Below the pieces are notes generated by a model. The model was not told the origin of the DNA and searched no databases. It worked only from the letters and a program-made list of their open reading frames with translations. Positions 7,862-15,183 of a stretch of DNA of 16,639 nt are shown here, piece by piece. Source of the DNA: Pseudomonadota bacterium (GTDB lineage: Bacteria; Pseudomonadota; Gammaproteobacteria; Pseudomonadales; Oleiphilaceae); the NCBI GenBank assembly GCA_023430625.1, contig JAEZAA010000063.1, positions 1-16,639 on the forward strand, read 5' to 3'. The first letter of the stretch is position 1, and each line of letters starts with the position of its first letter. The position numbers and the translations under genes were made by a program.

Positions 7862-7870
7862 TGATAGGAT
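7862..7870 (+). promoter_or_regulatory. Extended -10 promoter element of the permease gene
   Basis: TGATAGGAT fits the TGnTATAAT extended -10 form, with four of six matches in the hexamer. Transcription would start near 7877. The CRP-like palindrome would then be centred around -28 and overlap the polymerase footprint. That suggests repression at this promoter, or that the operator serves the divergent lipoprotein gene. Confidence 0.35.
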
Positions 7871-7892
7871 ACGAGCGCAATTCCCGCCTGTT

Positions 7893-8789
7893 TTGGACTC
7901 CTCGCCTGTGAAAACTGACCAACAGCCGCTGTATGGCATCCTCTTCATTTTGACCGCCGGCCTGCTCCTGGCCACCCATGACGGCATCTCCAAGCACCTG
8001 ACCCAACTCTACCCGGTGTTTCTCGTGGCCTGGGCCCGTTATCTGTCGCAGACCCTGCTGATGCTGGCGCTGTTCGCGCCCCGCATGAAGCAGCGGATCT
8101 ACCGCACGCAACGGCCCCTGGCCCAACTGGCACGAGGCCTGAGTCTGGTCAGCATCACGCTGCTGTTCTTTACCGGGCTCAAGTACATTCCGCTGGCCGA
8201 GGCCACCGCCGTGATGTTCCTGACACCCTTGCTGGTCACCCTGGCGTCGGCGCTGCTGGGCGAGTCGATCAGCCGTGGCCAATGGGTGGCAGTGGCGACC
8301 GGCCTGGCGGGAGTGCTGATCATCGTGCGCCCCGGCGGCTCGCTGTTTACCCCGGCCATCCTGTTGCCGTTTGGCGGCGCGCTCTGCTTTACCTTCTACC
8401 AATAGATTACACGCCACATCAGCGATACAGAACATAACGTCGCCAGTAATTTTCTCTCCAGTCTGGTGGGTACCACGGTCATGACGGCGCTGGTGATCGC
8501 CTATTGGCGCACCCCGACCCTGACCGACGGCCTGCTGATGGCCGCGCTAGGCGCGTTGGCCATGACCGGCCACATGTTCCTGACCCATGCCTTTCGCTTT
8601 GCCAGCGCCGCCACGCTGGCGCCGTTCACCTATGGCCAGATCGTCTTTGCCGGCATCGTCGGCCTGGTGCTGTTCAATCAGGCGCCGGATCTCGGCGCCC
8701 AGATCGGTATCGCCATCATCATCGCCAGTGGTTTTTGCATGGCTTATCTGCAACGTCGCAACGGCGCCAGGCTGGAAACTCGCACCTGA
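7893..8789 (+). pseudogene. DMT-superfamily (EamA) permease interrupted by one amber codon
   Basis: The frame encodes 170 residues, a TAG at 8403-8405, then 127 more codons in the same frame to TGA at 8789. The total of about 298 codons is the usual length of a ten-helix EamA transporter, an inner-membrane metabolite exporter. The first half has the typical LLATHDGISKHL and LAEATAVMFLTPL segments. The second half resumes with ITRHISDTEHNVASNFLSS and a complete second EamA repeat. In relatives as I recall them the context is FYQ-(I/L)-(I/L)-TR, so a TTG-to-TAG change is the simplest explanation. The start may be TTG 7893 or GTG 7908; neither has a good ribosome-binding site. Reinitiation at ATG 8480 could make a half-transporter. 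A sequencing error or a recent pseudogene are the main options. Confidence 0.85.
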
Positions 8790-8949
8790 GGCGAAACCTT
8801 CTGCCGGCACCATTGCCCGCCCTTGCCGCTGGCTCTGCGACTCTATATTTGGTCCTGGCAGGACAGGATTTTCGTCCGGTCCTGCTCGGCGACAATATGC
8901 CTCTGTAAAAAGACAGCGCCGAGAGAACAGACAGCCGTGGGAGTACAGT

Positions 8950-10614
8950 ATGAAGGACCATAAGGACACCTATGCCCTAGCCGTCAACAATGCCACACAC
9001 CATGCAATATTCATGATGGACGAAGAGGGCGTGATCCTGTCCTGGAACATTGGCGCTCAGAACATCTTTGGCTACAGCGCGGACGAAATCATCGGCTGCT
9101 CAAGCAGCATCACTTTTGTCGAAGAAGATCGCGCCAAGCATCAATCTGCGGTCGAGATGGAAACAGCCAGCAGCCTCGGCTATGCCGCAGACGACCGTTG
9201 GCATCTTCGTAAGGACGGCACCCGTTTTTGGGCATCCGGTATCATGACGCCAGCCTACGATGAATCGGGCAATCAGCGCGGATTTCTCAAGATCATCCGC
9301 GATAAGACCACGGAAAAACTAGCCAGCGAACGGTCGCTCTATCTGGCTCGCCACGACAGCCTCACCGGTCTGGCCAATCGCAGCTACTTTTATGAAATGC
9401 TGCAGGCGACCACAACCGAGGCCCGGATCAACCGGTCCGAGCTGCAGGTGCTTATGCTGGACCTGGATCGCTTCAAGAGCATCAACGACACCCATGGCCA
9501 TCACGCCGGTGACCTGTTGCTCAAAGAGGTCGCGCAACGCCTCCGCGACATGGTTCGCTGCAGCGATCTGGTGGCCCGCCTGGGCGGCGACGAATTTGCC
9601 ATCATCTACCGGATGGCTGACGCGGACGCCAGCCGCACCACCATGGCGGAAAAAGTCGTCCAGGAGCTCTCCAGCCCCTACTTCATTGAAGGCACGGAGG
9701 TGAAGTCAGGGACCAGCGTGGGAGTCACCCGGTATCCTCATGATGGCGAGGACCCCAGCCAGATTCTGAAGAACGCAGACATTGCAATGTACGCCGCCAA
9801 AAGCAATGGCCGCTCCACCTACCAGTTCTATACCGAAGAACTGGATGCCGACGCGAAACGGCGCCGGATCATTGCCGACTGGCTTCCCAAGGCGTTCAAG
9901 CAACAGCTCTTCTCGCTGCACTATCAACCGCAGTACGCGTTACAGGACCACCGGCTCGTCGGAGTCGAGGCGCTGCTGCGCTGGACCAAGCCCCCGGTGC
10001 CCGACCTCACCTCGCCCGAACTGATCGCCATCGCCACCGAAAAAGGCTTCGCCGAAGCCCTCAGTGAATGGACCCTACGCACCGCCTGTGCCCAGGCGCA
10101 TACCTGGAAGGCGCAGGGCATGGAATCGGTCCGAATTGCCGTCAATGTGTCCTCGGGACAGCTCAATGCCGTGTCCTTTCTGAAGCTGATTGATACCGTG
10201 CTACGCGACAACCAGGTGCCGCCAGGCTGCCTGGACCTGGAAATCACCGAATTCATGTTGATGGAAAACAACCAGGGCAACGATCTGCTGTTGAAATCGC
10301 TGAAGAAGAAAGGCGTTTACCTGTCGGTGGACGATTTCGGAACCGGCTTCTCGTCACTGAGCTCCCTTAAAACCTTTCCCGTGGACACGCTGAAGATCGA
10401 TCGTGAATTCGTCCGGAACCTGCCCCACAGCAAGCATGACGCAGCAATCGCCTCGTCTATCGTCGGCCTCGCCCACAGCCTCAATCTGAAAGTCGCGGCG
10501 GAAGGCATTGAGCATCAGGAACAGGCCGACTTTCTGATTGAGCTGGGATGCGATTACGGCCAGGGCTTCCTGTTCGGCGCACCCGTTGCGGCGGAGGAAA
10601 TCTGGCAGCCTTGA
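8950..10614 (+). CDS. PAS-GGDEF-EAL dual cyclic-di-GMP enzyme
   Basis: This 554-residue cytoplasmic protein has no membrane segments. An N-terminal PAS domain (about 5-120, with GYSADEIIG and the C-cap RDKTTEKLASE) would sense an unknown signal. The GGDEF domain (about 130-295) has DSLTGLANR, an intact GGDEF at 212-216 and an inhibitory RxxD site (RCSD, 203-206) five residues before it, so it can plausibly make c-di-GMP with product feedback. The EAL domain (about 310-550) has EALLRW (340-345), NVSS, EITE (431-434), DDFGTGFSS (461-469) and EGIE (518-521), all needed for phosphodiesterase activity. The ATG at 8950 is preferred because GGGAG (8939-8943) precedes it and the PAS domain then begins normally; the frame extends upstream to 8587 only as overlap with the permease. 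Net synthesis or breakdown cannot be told. Confidence 0.93.
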   Translation: MKDHKDTYALAVNNATHHAIFMMDEEGVILSWNIGAQNIFGYSADEIIGCSSSITFVEEDRAKHQSAVEMETASSLGYAADDRWHLRKDGTRFWASGIMTPAYDESGNQRGFLKIIRDKTTEKLASERSLYLARHDSLTGLANRSYFYEMLQATTTEARINRSELQVLMLDLDRFKSINDTHGHHAGDLLLKEVAQRLRDMVRCSDLVARLGGDEFAIIYRMADADASRTTMAEKVVQELSSPYFIEGTEVKSGTSVGVTRYPHDGEDPSQILKNADIAMYAAKSNGRSTYQFYTEELDADAKRRRIIADWLPKAFKQQLFSLHYQPQYALQDHRLVGVEALLRWTKPPVPDLTSPELIAIATEKGFAEALSEWTLRTACAQAHTWKAQGMESVRIAVNVSSGQLNAVSFLKLIDTVLRDNQVPPGCLDLEITEFMLMENNQGNDLLLKSLKKKGVYLSVDDFGTGFSSLSSLKTFPVDTLKIDREFVRNLPHSKHDAAIASSIVGLAHSLNLKVAAEGIEHQEQADFLIELGCDYGQGFLFGAPVAAEEIWQP

Positions 10615-10654
10615 CCAGACCGGCTGATGGTGGGGACGAGGTGGCGAGTCAATT

Positions 10655-11665
10655 TTGGTCTATGCTTACCCCGATGTAACTCCTTACTTGGTAAGCCTTG
10701 CCTTGAACGAACAAACTCCTTTCGCCGATGAACCCAGTCCGGGCTGCAACGAAGCGTCAGCAGCCTCGGCGGTGCCCTACACTGCGGTGACCACCATCCT
10801 CGACAGCCTGGATGCCCTGGTTTACGTGTCCGACCTGACCACCCATGAAATCCTGTTTCTCAACAACTACGGCAGGAAAATCTGGGGGCAGGATGCGGTT
10901 GGAAAGCCCTGCTGGCAGGTACTGCAAAAAGGCTGCGAAGGCCCATGCGGATTCTGCACCAACACCAAGCTCCTCAATGAGCGGGGCGAACCCACCGGCG
11001 TTCATGTGTGGGAAATTCAGAACACCGCCAATGGCCGCTGGTACCAGTGCCGCGATCAGGTGATTCCCTGGATCGACGGGCGCCTGGTGCGGATGGAAAT
11101 CGCCACCGACATCACCGAGCGCAAGCAGGCGGAAGACGAACTGCGGGAAGCCAAGCAGCGTGCGGAAAGCCTGGCGCGCACCGACGAGCTGACCGGTATC
11201 AACAACCGCCGGGCCTTTTTCGAGCTGGGCACCCGCGCGCTGAAACAGGCCATCCGCGCCCAGCGTGACCTGGCGGTGGTGATGTTCGACGTGGATTACT
11301 TCAAGCGCATCAACGACCGCTACGGGCACTTCGTGGGTGATCAGGTTTTGCGCACCATCGCCCAGCGCGCGCAGGAACTGACACGGGATACGGATGTGCT
11401 GGGGCGCCTTGGCGGCGAGGAGTTCGCGCTGGTTCTGCCGGACACTGATCTGCCGCTGGCCCTGGACGTGGCGGAGCGGTTGCGCACGGTGATCGGCAAC
11501 ACGCCCATCAACGCCGAGTCCGGTCCCATTTTCTGCACCTCAAGCTTTGGCGTGGCCGCGCTGCAGGGCCGCAGCAAGTCGCTCAGCGCGCTGCTGGCGG
11601 AAGCCGACGACCAGCTCCTGTTCGCCAAGCGTAATGGGCGTAATCGCATTGAAGCCGCGCGCTGA
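10655..11665 (+). CDS. PAS-GGDEF diguanylate cyclase with cysteine cluster
   Basis: This roughly 336-residue soluble protein would make c-di-GMP. The PAS domain (about 45-155) contains C86, C94, C98 and C101 (C-x7-C-x3-C-x2-C), a pattern that could bind a metal or act as a redox switch, plus C132. A short coiled-coil linker (ERKQAEDELREAKQRAESLA) leads to the GGDEF domain: DELTGINNRR, active-site GGEEF (253-257) and an RxxD I-site (RDTD, 244-247). No ATG occurs in frame before the PAS domain. TTG at 10655 is used here, with TTG 10688 or 10703 or a GTG near 10770 as alternatives, so the N-terminus is uncertain. It follows the PAS-GGDEF-EAL gene by 40 bases, and the two may form an operon. It ends 12 bases before the convergent rluF. 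Confidence 0.88.
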   Translation: MVYAYPDVTPYLVSLALNEQTPFADEPSPGCNEASAASAVPYTAVTTILDSLDALVYVSDLTTHEILFLNNYGRKIWGQDAVGKPCWQVLQKGCEGPCGFCTNTKLLNERGEPTGVHVWEIQNTANGRWYQCRDQVIPWIDGRLVRMEIATDITERKQAEDELREAKQRAESLARTDELTGINNRRAFFELGTRALKQAIRAQRDLAVVMFDVDYFKRINDRYGHFVGDQVLRTIAQRAQELTRDTDVLGRLGGEEFALVLPDTDLPLALDVAERLRTVIGNTPINAESGPIFCTSSFGVAALQGRSKSLSALLAEADDQLLFAKRNGRNRIEAAR

Positions 11666-11699
11666 CAACATCCGGAGTTATCGCTCGCGGCGGTTTTTT
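11654..11699 (+). terminator. Possible intrinsic terminator of the cyclase transcript
   Basis: GCCGCG at 11654-11659 can pair with CGCGGC at 11686-11691, followed after two G by six T (11694-11699). The loop is long, 26 bases, so the structure is marginal. It overlaps the end of the cyclase gene and lies partly in the coding tail of the convergent rluF. There is no other room for a terminator between the two genes. Confidence 0.3.
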
Positions 11700-12727
11700 C
11701 CCGACCCCGGTCGCCCCACGCCGCCGCTCTTGCGGGGCGCGCCGGGGGCATCCGATCTGGTGCGTTGACGGCCGCTCGCGTGCGCGCCTTGCCCCCGCGC
11801 AGCCCGTTCCCCCGACTTACCCGGCCGCCCCGTTCTGTTGTCCTGTGGTCTGTTATCCCTCGACCGGTTACCTTCCTTCGACCTGCCGCTCTCCCTCGAC
11901 CGGTTATTTTCACTGGACCGATTGTTTTCTGTCGGTCTCCTGGGCTTTGGCGAGGCTTGTCGCTCCGGCGCCGCCTTTGCACTCACCAGACTAGCCTCCT
12001 GGGTCTTGCTGGAGCCGGCCAGCATGTCCTCGATGATGGCCATCTCTTTCGGGCTGAGCTCCCGCCACTGGCCAGATTGGAGCCCCTCGAGGCGAATGTT
12101 CATGATCCGCACCCGGATGAGGCGGGTCACTTCATAGCCGAGATACTCGGTCATGCGCCGGATCTGGCGGTTGAGCCCCTGGGTCAGAATGATATTGAAG
12201 CTGTTGGCGGACAGCCGGCGTATGCGGCAGGGCTGGGTGACCGTGTCCAGAATCGGCACGCCAGCCGCCATGCGGCGCAGGAATTCGTCGTCGAACGCCT
12301 TGTCCACCGTCACCACATATTCTTTGTCATGGGCGTTGCCGGCGCGCAGGATCTTGTTCACGATGTCGCCGTCGTTGGTCAGCAGGATCAGGCCTTCCGA
12401 CGGCTTGTCCAGCCGCCCGATGGGGAAGATCCGCCCGCGCCGGTACTTCACCGCGTCCACGATGTTGCCGGGCACGGCCTGATCCGTGGTGCAGGTGATG
12501 CCCACCGGCTTGTTGTATGCCAGATAGACCGCCTTGGGCTTGGCGCGCAACGGCTTGCCCCGCACCGTCACCTGATCGTCCGGCCCCACCCTCTCGCCCA
12601 TGCCCGCCACCCGGCCATTGAGCTGGACCAGGCCGTCCTCGATCAGGCGGTCCGCCTCGCGCCGGGAGCAGATACCCGTCTCGCTGATGAATTTGTTGAG
12701 GCGGATGCCGGTGGAGTCTGTGGTCAT
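11678..12727 (-). CDS. rluF: 23S rRNA pseudouridine synthase, RluF type, with basic repetitive tail
   Basis: This 349-residue enzyme would isomerise a uridine of 23S rRNA (U2604 in E. coli numbering for RluF). An N-terminal S4 RNA-binding domain (about 7-60, RLNKFISETGICSRREADR) precedes the synthase domain (about 65-240). That domain carries FPIGRLDKPSEGLILLTNDGD with catalytic D107, NKILRAG, KEYVVTVD and GLNRQIRRM. Residues from about 245 to 349 form a disordered, Arg/Ser/Asn/Gly-rich tail with repeats such as ENNRS and NRSR; E. coli RluF also has a basic C-terminal extension, but this one is longer. The ATG at 12727 is chosen because it gives the family start just before the S4 domain; no clear ribosome-binding site is seen. 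The gene begins 22 bases after the hsdR stop on the same strand, so it may be partly transcribed with it. Confidence 0.92.
   Translation of the reverse strand: MTTDSTGIRLNKFISETGICSRREADRLIEDGLVQLNGRVAGMGERVGPDDQVTVRGKPLRAKPKAVYLAYNKPVGITCTTDQAVPGNIVDAVKYRRGRIFPIGRLDKPSEGLILLTNDGDIVNKILRAGNAHDKEYVVTVDKAFDDEFLRRMAAGVPILDTVTQPCRIRRLSANSFNIILTQGLNRQIRRMTEYLGYEVTRLIRVRIMNIRLEGLQSGQWRELSPKEMAIIEDMLAGSSKTQEASLVSAKAAPERQASPKPRRPTENNRSSENNRSRESGRSKEGNRSRDNRPQDNRTGRPGKSGERAARGQGAHASGRQRTRSDAPGAPRKSGGVGRPGSGKNRRER
11856..11906. repeat. 36-base-spaced direct repeat in the rluF tail
   Basis: The 15-mer TCCCTCGACCGGTTA occurs at 11856-11870 and again at 11892-11906, exactly 12 codons apart. It encodes the NRSR-containing repeats at residues 275-278 and 287-290 of RluF. 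In-frame spacing means that recombination between copies would shorten or lengthen the tail without a frameshift. Confidence 0.6.
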
Positions 12728-12749
12728 GGGATGAAGTCGCCAGATGAAT

Positions 12750-15161
12750 TTAGGGCTGATTGTACAGGTGTCGCTGAAATCCGGTGAAGACATCGCGGAT
12801 GTGAGCAACACTGCCCAACTCCGCCACGGCATCGCCCAAGGCGTTATATTTCAGCTCAATCAACTGGGGCAGCTTCTCCAGCGCCAGTTCACCCACGCCC
12901 CGCGCCACATAATGTCCCAGCACAAAGCTCAGGAACGCCTGCTGACGATAGTCATATTCGGCGAAGATATGAGCCTTGCGCGCATCAACCCGTGCCGCCC
13001 GGGTCACGGGCGCCGAGGCAAAGGCAATATATGCGAGCACATCATAAAGATCGCTCTGTTCCGCCTCGACCATTTTGCCGATCTCCACCAACTGCTCGGT
13101 GCCAAAGCCCTGCTCGTCCAGCCCGTCGAGCAATGCCTTGCGCGTCTCCGGGCGGCTCCAGAGCGTGCGCAATTCGTCTTCGTCCCTGAACAGGTCCGGC
13201 AGCATGCCAAAGAGCTTTTCAACAAACTGCGCGGCGGACATGGGCTTGCCATCCGGCCCCCAAAAGCTGGTGGCGGTCATGCTCTGGATGGTCCGCTCCT
13301 TGCCGTCCGCCAGCTTGATGCGAATCTTCTGCCGCTTCTGGCAGATACAGGGTCGTTCACCACAGGTTGAGCATGGCTCGGGCGGTTCTTTCACACAGAC
13401 GCAGGGCCGCTCGCCACAGACCGCGCAGGGTCGCGGCGGGCGCGCCGAGCAGGTGCAGGAGCGGTTGCCACAGTCGGGACAGGTCTCGGGAGCAATCGGC
13501 TCGCCGTCCCATTCCGGGTCGTTGAAGTGTTCGTAGGCCCGCACGAAATCGTAAATGGTGAAGTAATCCTTGCCATCAAACAGACGAGTGCCGCGCCCGA
13601 TGATCTGCTTGAACTCGATCATGGAGTTGACCGGCCGCATCAGCACGATGTTGCGCACGTTGCGGGCATCCACGCCGGTGGACAGCTTCTGCGACGTGGT
13701 CAGGATGGTGGGTATGGTTTTCTCGTTGTCCTGAAACAACAGCAAGAAGCGCTCGCCCTCGGCGCCATCGTTGGCGGTCACCCGCACGCAGTAATTGGGG
13801 TCGGTGCTGGTCTTAATCTGATTAATGAGATCACGCACCGCCAGCGCATGTTCCTGGGTGGCGCAGAACACCAGGGTTTTCTCCCGCTGATCGATCTGGG
13901 CCATGAACAACTTGACCCGGTATTGCTCGCGCTCGCGGATCTCGATCACCCGATTGAAGTCGTCCTCCGTGTAGCGGCGGCCTTGCTCGACCTCTCCCTC
14001 GATAATCTGGTCATCGGCGGTATAGACATAATCGTCTAGGGTCGTGGCGATCTGCTTCACCTTGAAGGGCGTCAGATAGCCGTCGTTGATGCCTTCCTTG
14101 AGGGAATACACATACACCGGCTCGCCAAAATAGGCGTAGGTATCGGCATTGTGCCTGCGCCTGGGGGTAGCAGTGAGGCCCAGCTGCACGGCCGGGGCGA
14201 AGTACTCCAGGATGCCGCGCCAATTACTCTCATCGTTGGCGCCACCCCGGTGACACTCATCGATGATGATCAGGTCGAAGAAGTCTGGCGGGTATTCGCC
14301 AAAGCTGGGCGCGGGCCGGCCCTCGGCATCGCGCCCGGTCATGAAGGTCTGAAAAATGGTAAAGAAAACACTGCCGTTCTTTGGCACCCGCCCCTGCTTG
14401 CGGATGATGTCCGGGTCGATACGCACCAGGGCATCCTCGGGGAAGGCGGAGAAGCTATTAAAGGCCTGATTGGCGAGGATGTTGCGATCGGCCAGGAACA
14501 GGATGCGAGGCCTGCGACCGGGCTCGCCGGCGTTCCAACTGGCCAGGCTCCAACGGCTGTAAAACAGCTTCCAGGCAATCTGAAACGCAATCGCCGTCTT
14601 GCCCGTGCCGGTGGCAAGCGTCAACAGAATGCGATTGCGCCCATGGCCGATGGCTTCCAGGGTCTGGTTGATGGCGTTGTGCTGGTAGTAACGGGTCTGC
14701 CAGTGGCCGCCCTTGTCCTCAAAGGGCACCGCGCCGAAGCGTTCACGCCAAACATTGGCCCGGGCCCGCGGCTCATCGGTATAGGTCTGCGCCCAGAGCT
14801 CGTCCGGCGAGGGATAACCCTCGACATAACCTTCCGCGCCGGTTTGCATATCGATCCGATAGAGGCCGACACCGTTGGTGGAGTACGCGTATCGGGTCTG
14901 CAGCCGTTCGGCATAGCGCTTGGCCTGGGCCACGCCCTCGGTGTCGGGCAGGTCGCGCCGCTTGGCCTCGATTACCGCCAGCTTCTGGCCCTTGTAGAAC
15001 AGCACGTAGTCCGCGATATCCTGGCTGGTGCGCTTGCCGGCGCCTTGCAGCCGCCCCAGGGTGATGACCTCGCGCCGCACCCGGCTCCCCTCGACCAAGC
15101 CCCAGCCTGCGGCTTTCAGAGCCGGATCGATCAGTTCGGCTCGGGTTTCGGCTTCGTTCAT
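12750..15161 (-). CDS. hsdR: Type I restriction enzyme R subunit
   Basis: This 803-residue motor and nuclease subunit would translocate and cut DNA in a complex with HsdM and HsdS. The N-terminal PD-(D/E)xK nuclease shows D51 and the IEAKR motif (64-68). Helicase motifs follow: Walker A ATGTGKT (183-189), DECH (301-304), LTATP (329-333) and QIIGRGTR (519-526). Between about 561 and 607, three copies of C-x2-CG-x3-C-x-C recur at 18-residue intervals (12 cysteines), which should bind zinc. The C-terminal region (about 640-800) looks like the EcoEI-type HsdR C-domain. AAGGAAG stands seven bases before the ATG at 15161. The gene starts 22 bases after the AlbA_2-type gene. No hsdM or hsdS is in the window; they are expected beyond the right edge. 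The frame is intact. Confidence 0.93.
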   Translation of the reverse strand: MNEAETRAELIDPALKAAGWGLVEGSRVRREVITLGRLQGAGKRTSQDIADYVLFYKGQKLAVIEAKRRDLPDTEGVAQAKRYAERLQTRYAYSTNGVGLYRIDMQTGAEGYVEGYPSPDELWAQTYTDEPRARANVWRERFGAVPFEDKGGHWQTRYYQHNAINQTLEAIGHGRNRILLTLATGTGKTAIAFQIAWKLFYSRWSLASWNAGEPGRRPRILFLADRNILANQAFNSFSAFPEDALVRIDPDIIRKQGRVPKNGSVFFTIFQTFMTGRDAEGRPAPSFGEYPPDFFDLIIIDECHRGGANDESNWRGILEYFAPAVQLGLTATPRRRHNADTYAYFGEPVYVYSLKEGINDGYLTPFKVKQIATTLDDYVYTADDQIIEGEVEQGRRYTEDDFNRVIEIREREQYRVKLFMAQIDQREKTLVFCATQEHALAVRDLINQIKTSTDPNYCVRVTANDGAEGERFLLLFQDNEKTIPTILTTSQKLSTGVDARNVRNIVLMRPVNSMIEFKQIIGRGTRLFDGKDYFTIYDFVRAYEHFNDPEWDGEPIAPETCPDCGNRSCTCSARPPRPCAVCGERPCVCVKEPPEPCSTCGERPCICQKRQKIRIKLADGKERTIQSMTATSFWGPDGKPMSAAQFVEKLFGMLPDLFRDEDELRTLWSRPETRKALLDGLDEQGFGTEQLVEIGKMVEAEQSDLYDVLAYIAFASAPVTRAARVDARKAHIFAEYDYRQQAFLSFVLGHYVARGVGELALEKLPQLIELKYNALGDAVAELGSVAHIRDVFTGFQRHLYNQP
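13341..13481 (-). other. Triple zinc-knuckle-like Cys repeat in HsdR
   Basis: Cys ligands are C561/564/569/571, C579/582/587/589 and C597/600/605/607. The second and third units contain identical CGERPC cores, joined by Pro-rich linkers. The repeat follows the last helicase motif and precedes the C-terminal domain. Cys-rich inserts of this kind occur in EcoEI-like HsdR proteins as far as I recall; the number of copies may vary. Confidence 0.75.
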
Positions 15162-15183
15162 CTGAGCACTTCCTTACTGCTGA

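Larger units (their letters stand above)
7533..7892. other. 360-base intergenic region between lipoprotein and permease genes
   Basis: No credible gene is present; small open frames here lack ribosome-binding sites. The lipoprotein Shine-Dalgarno (AAAGGAG, complement of 7542-7548) is at its left end. Two GC-rich hairpins lack T-runs: CCCGCC/GGCGGG at 7741-7758, and GCCAGCC/GGCTGGC at 7792-7809 with a four-base loop. A CRP-like palindrome and an extended -10 element occupy the right end. The region therefore probably holds divergent promoters for the flanking genes. Confidence 0.6.

Noticed and set aside
7837..7866. Intrinsic terminator formed by the palindrome plus T-run
   Set aside because: The stem is AT-rich and the core matches the CRP consensus almost exactly; no gene ends just upstream on the plus strand.
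8403..8405. Amber codon decoded as pyrrolysine
   Set aside because: Nothing in the window suggests a pyrrolysine system, and a transporter loop has no known need for it.
7893..8789. Two separate half-size EamA genes
   Set aside because: Both parts are in the same frame with no gap, and the second has no good start or ribosome-binding site, so one interrupted gene is simpler.
11765..12787. 340-codon plus-strand open frame over rluF
   Set aside because: RluF on the minus strand has complete S4 and synthase motifs; the plus frame shows nothing recognisable.
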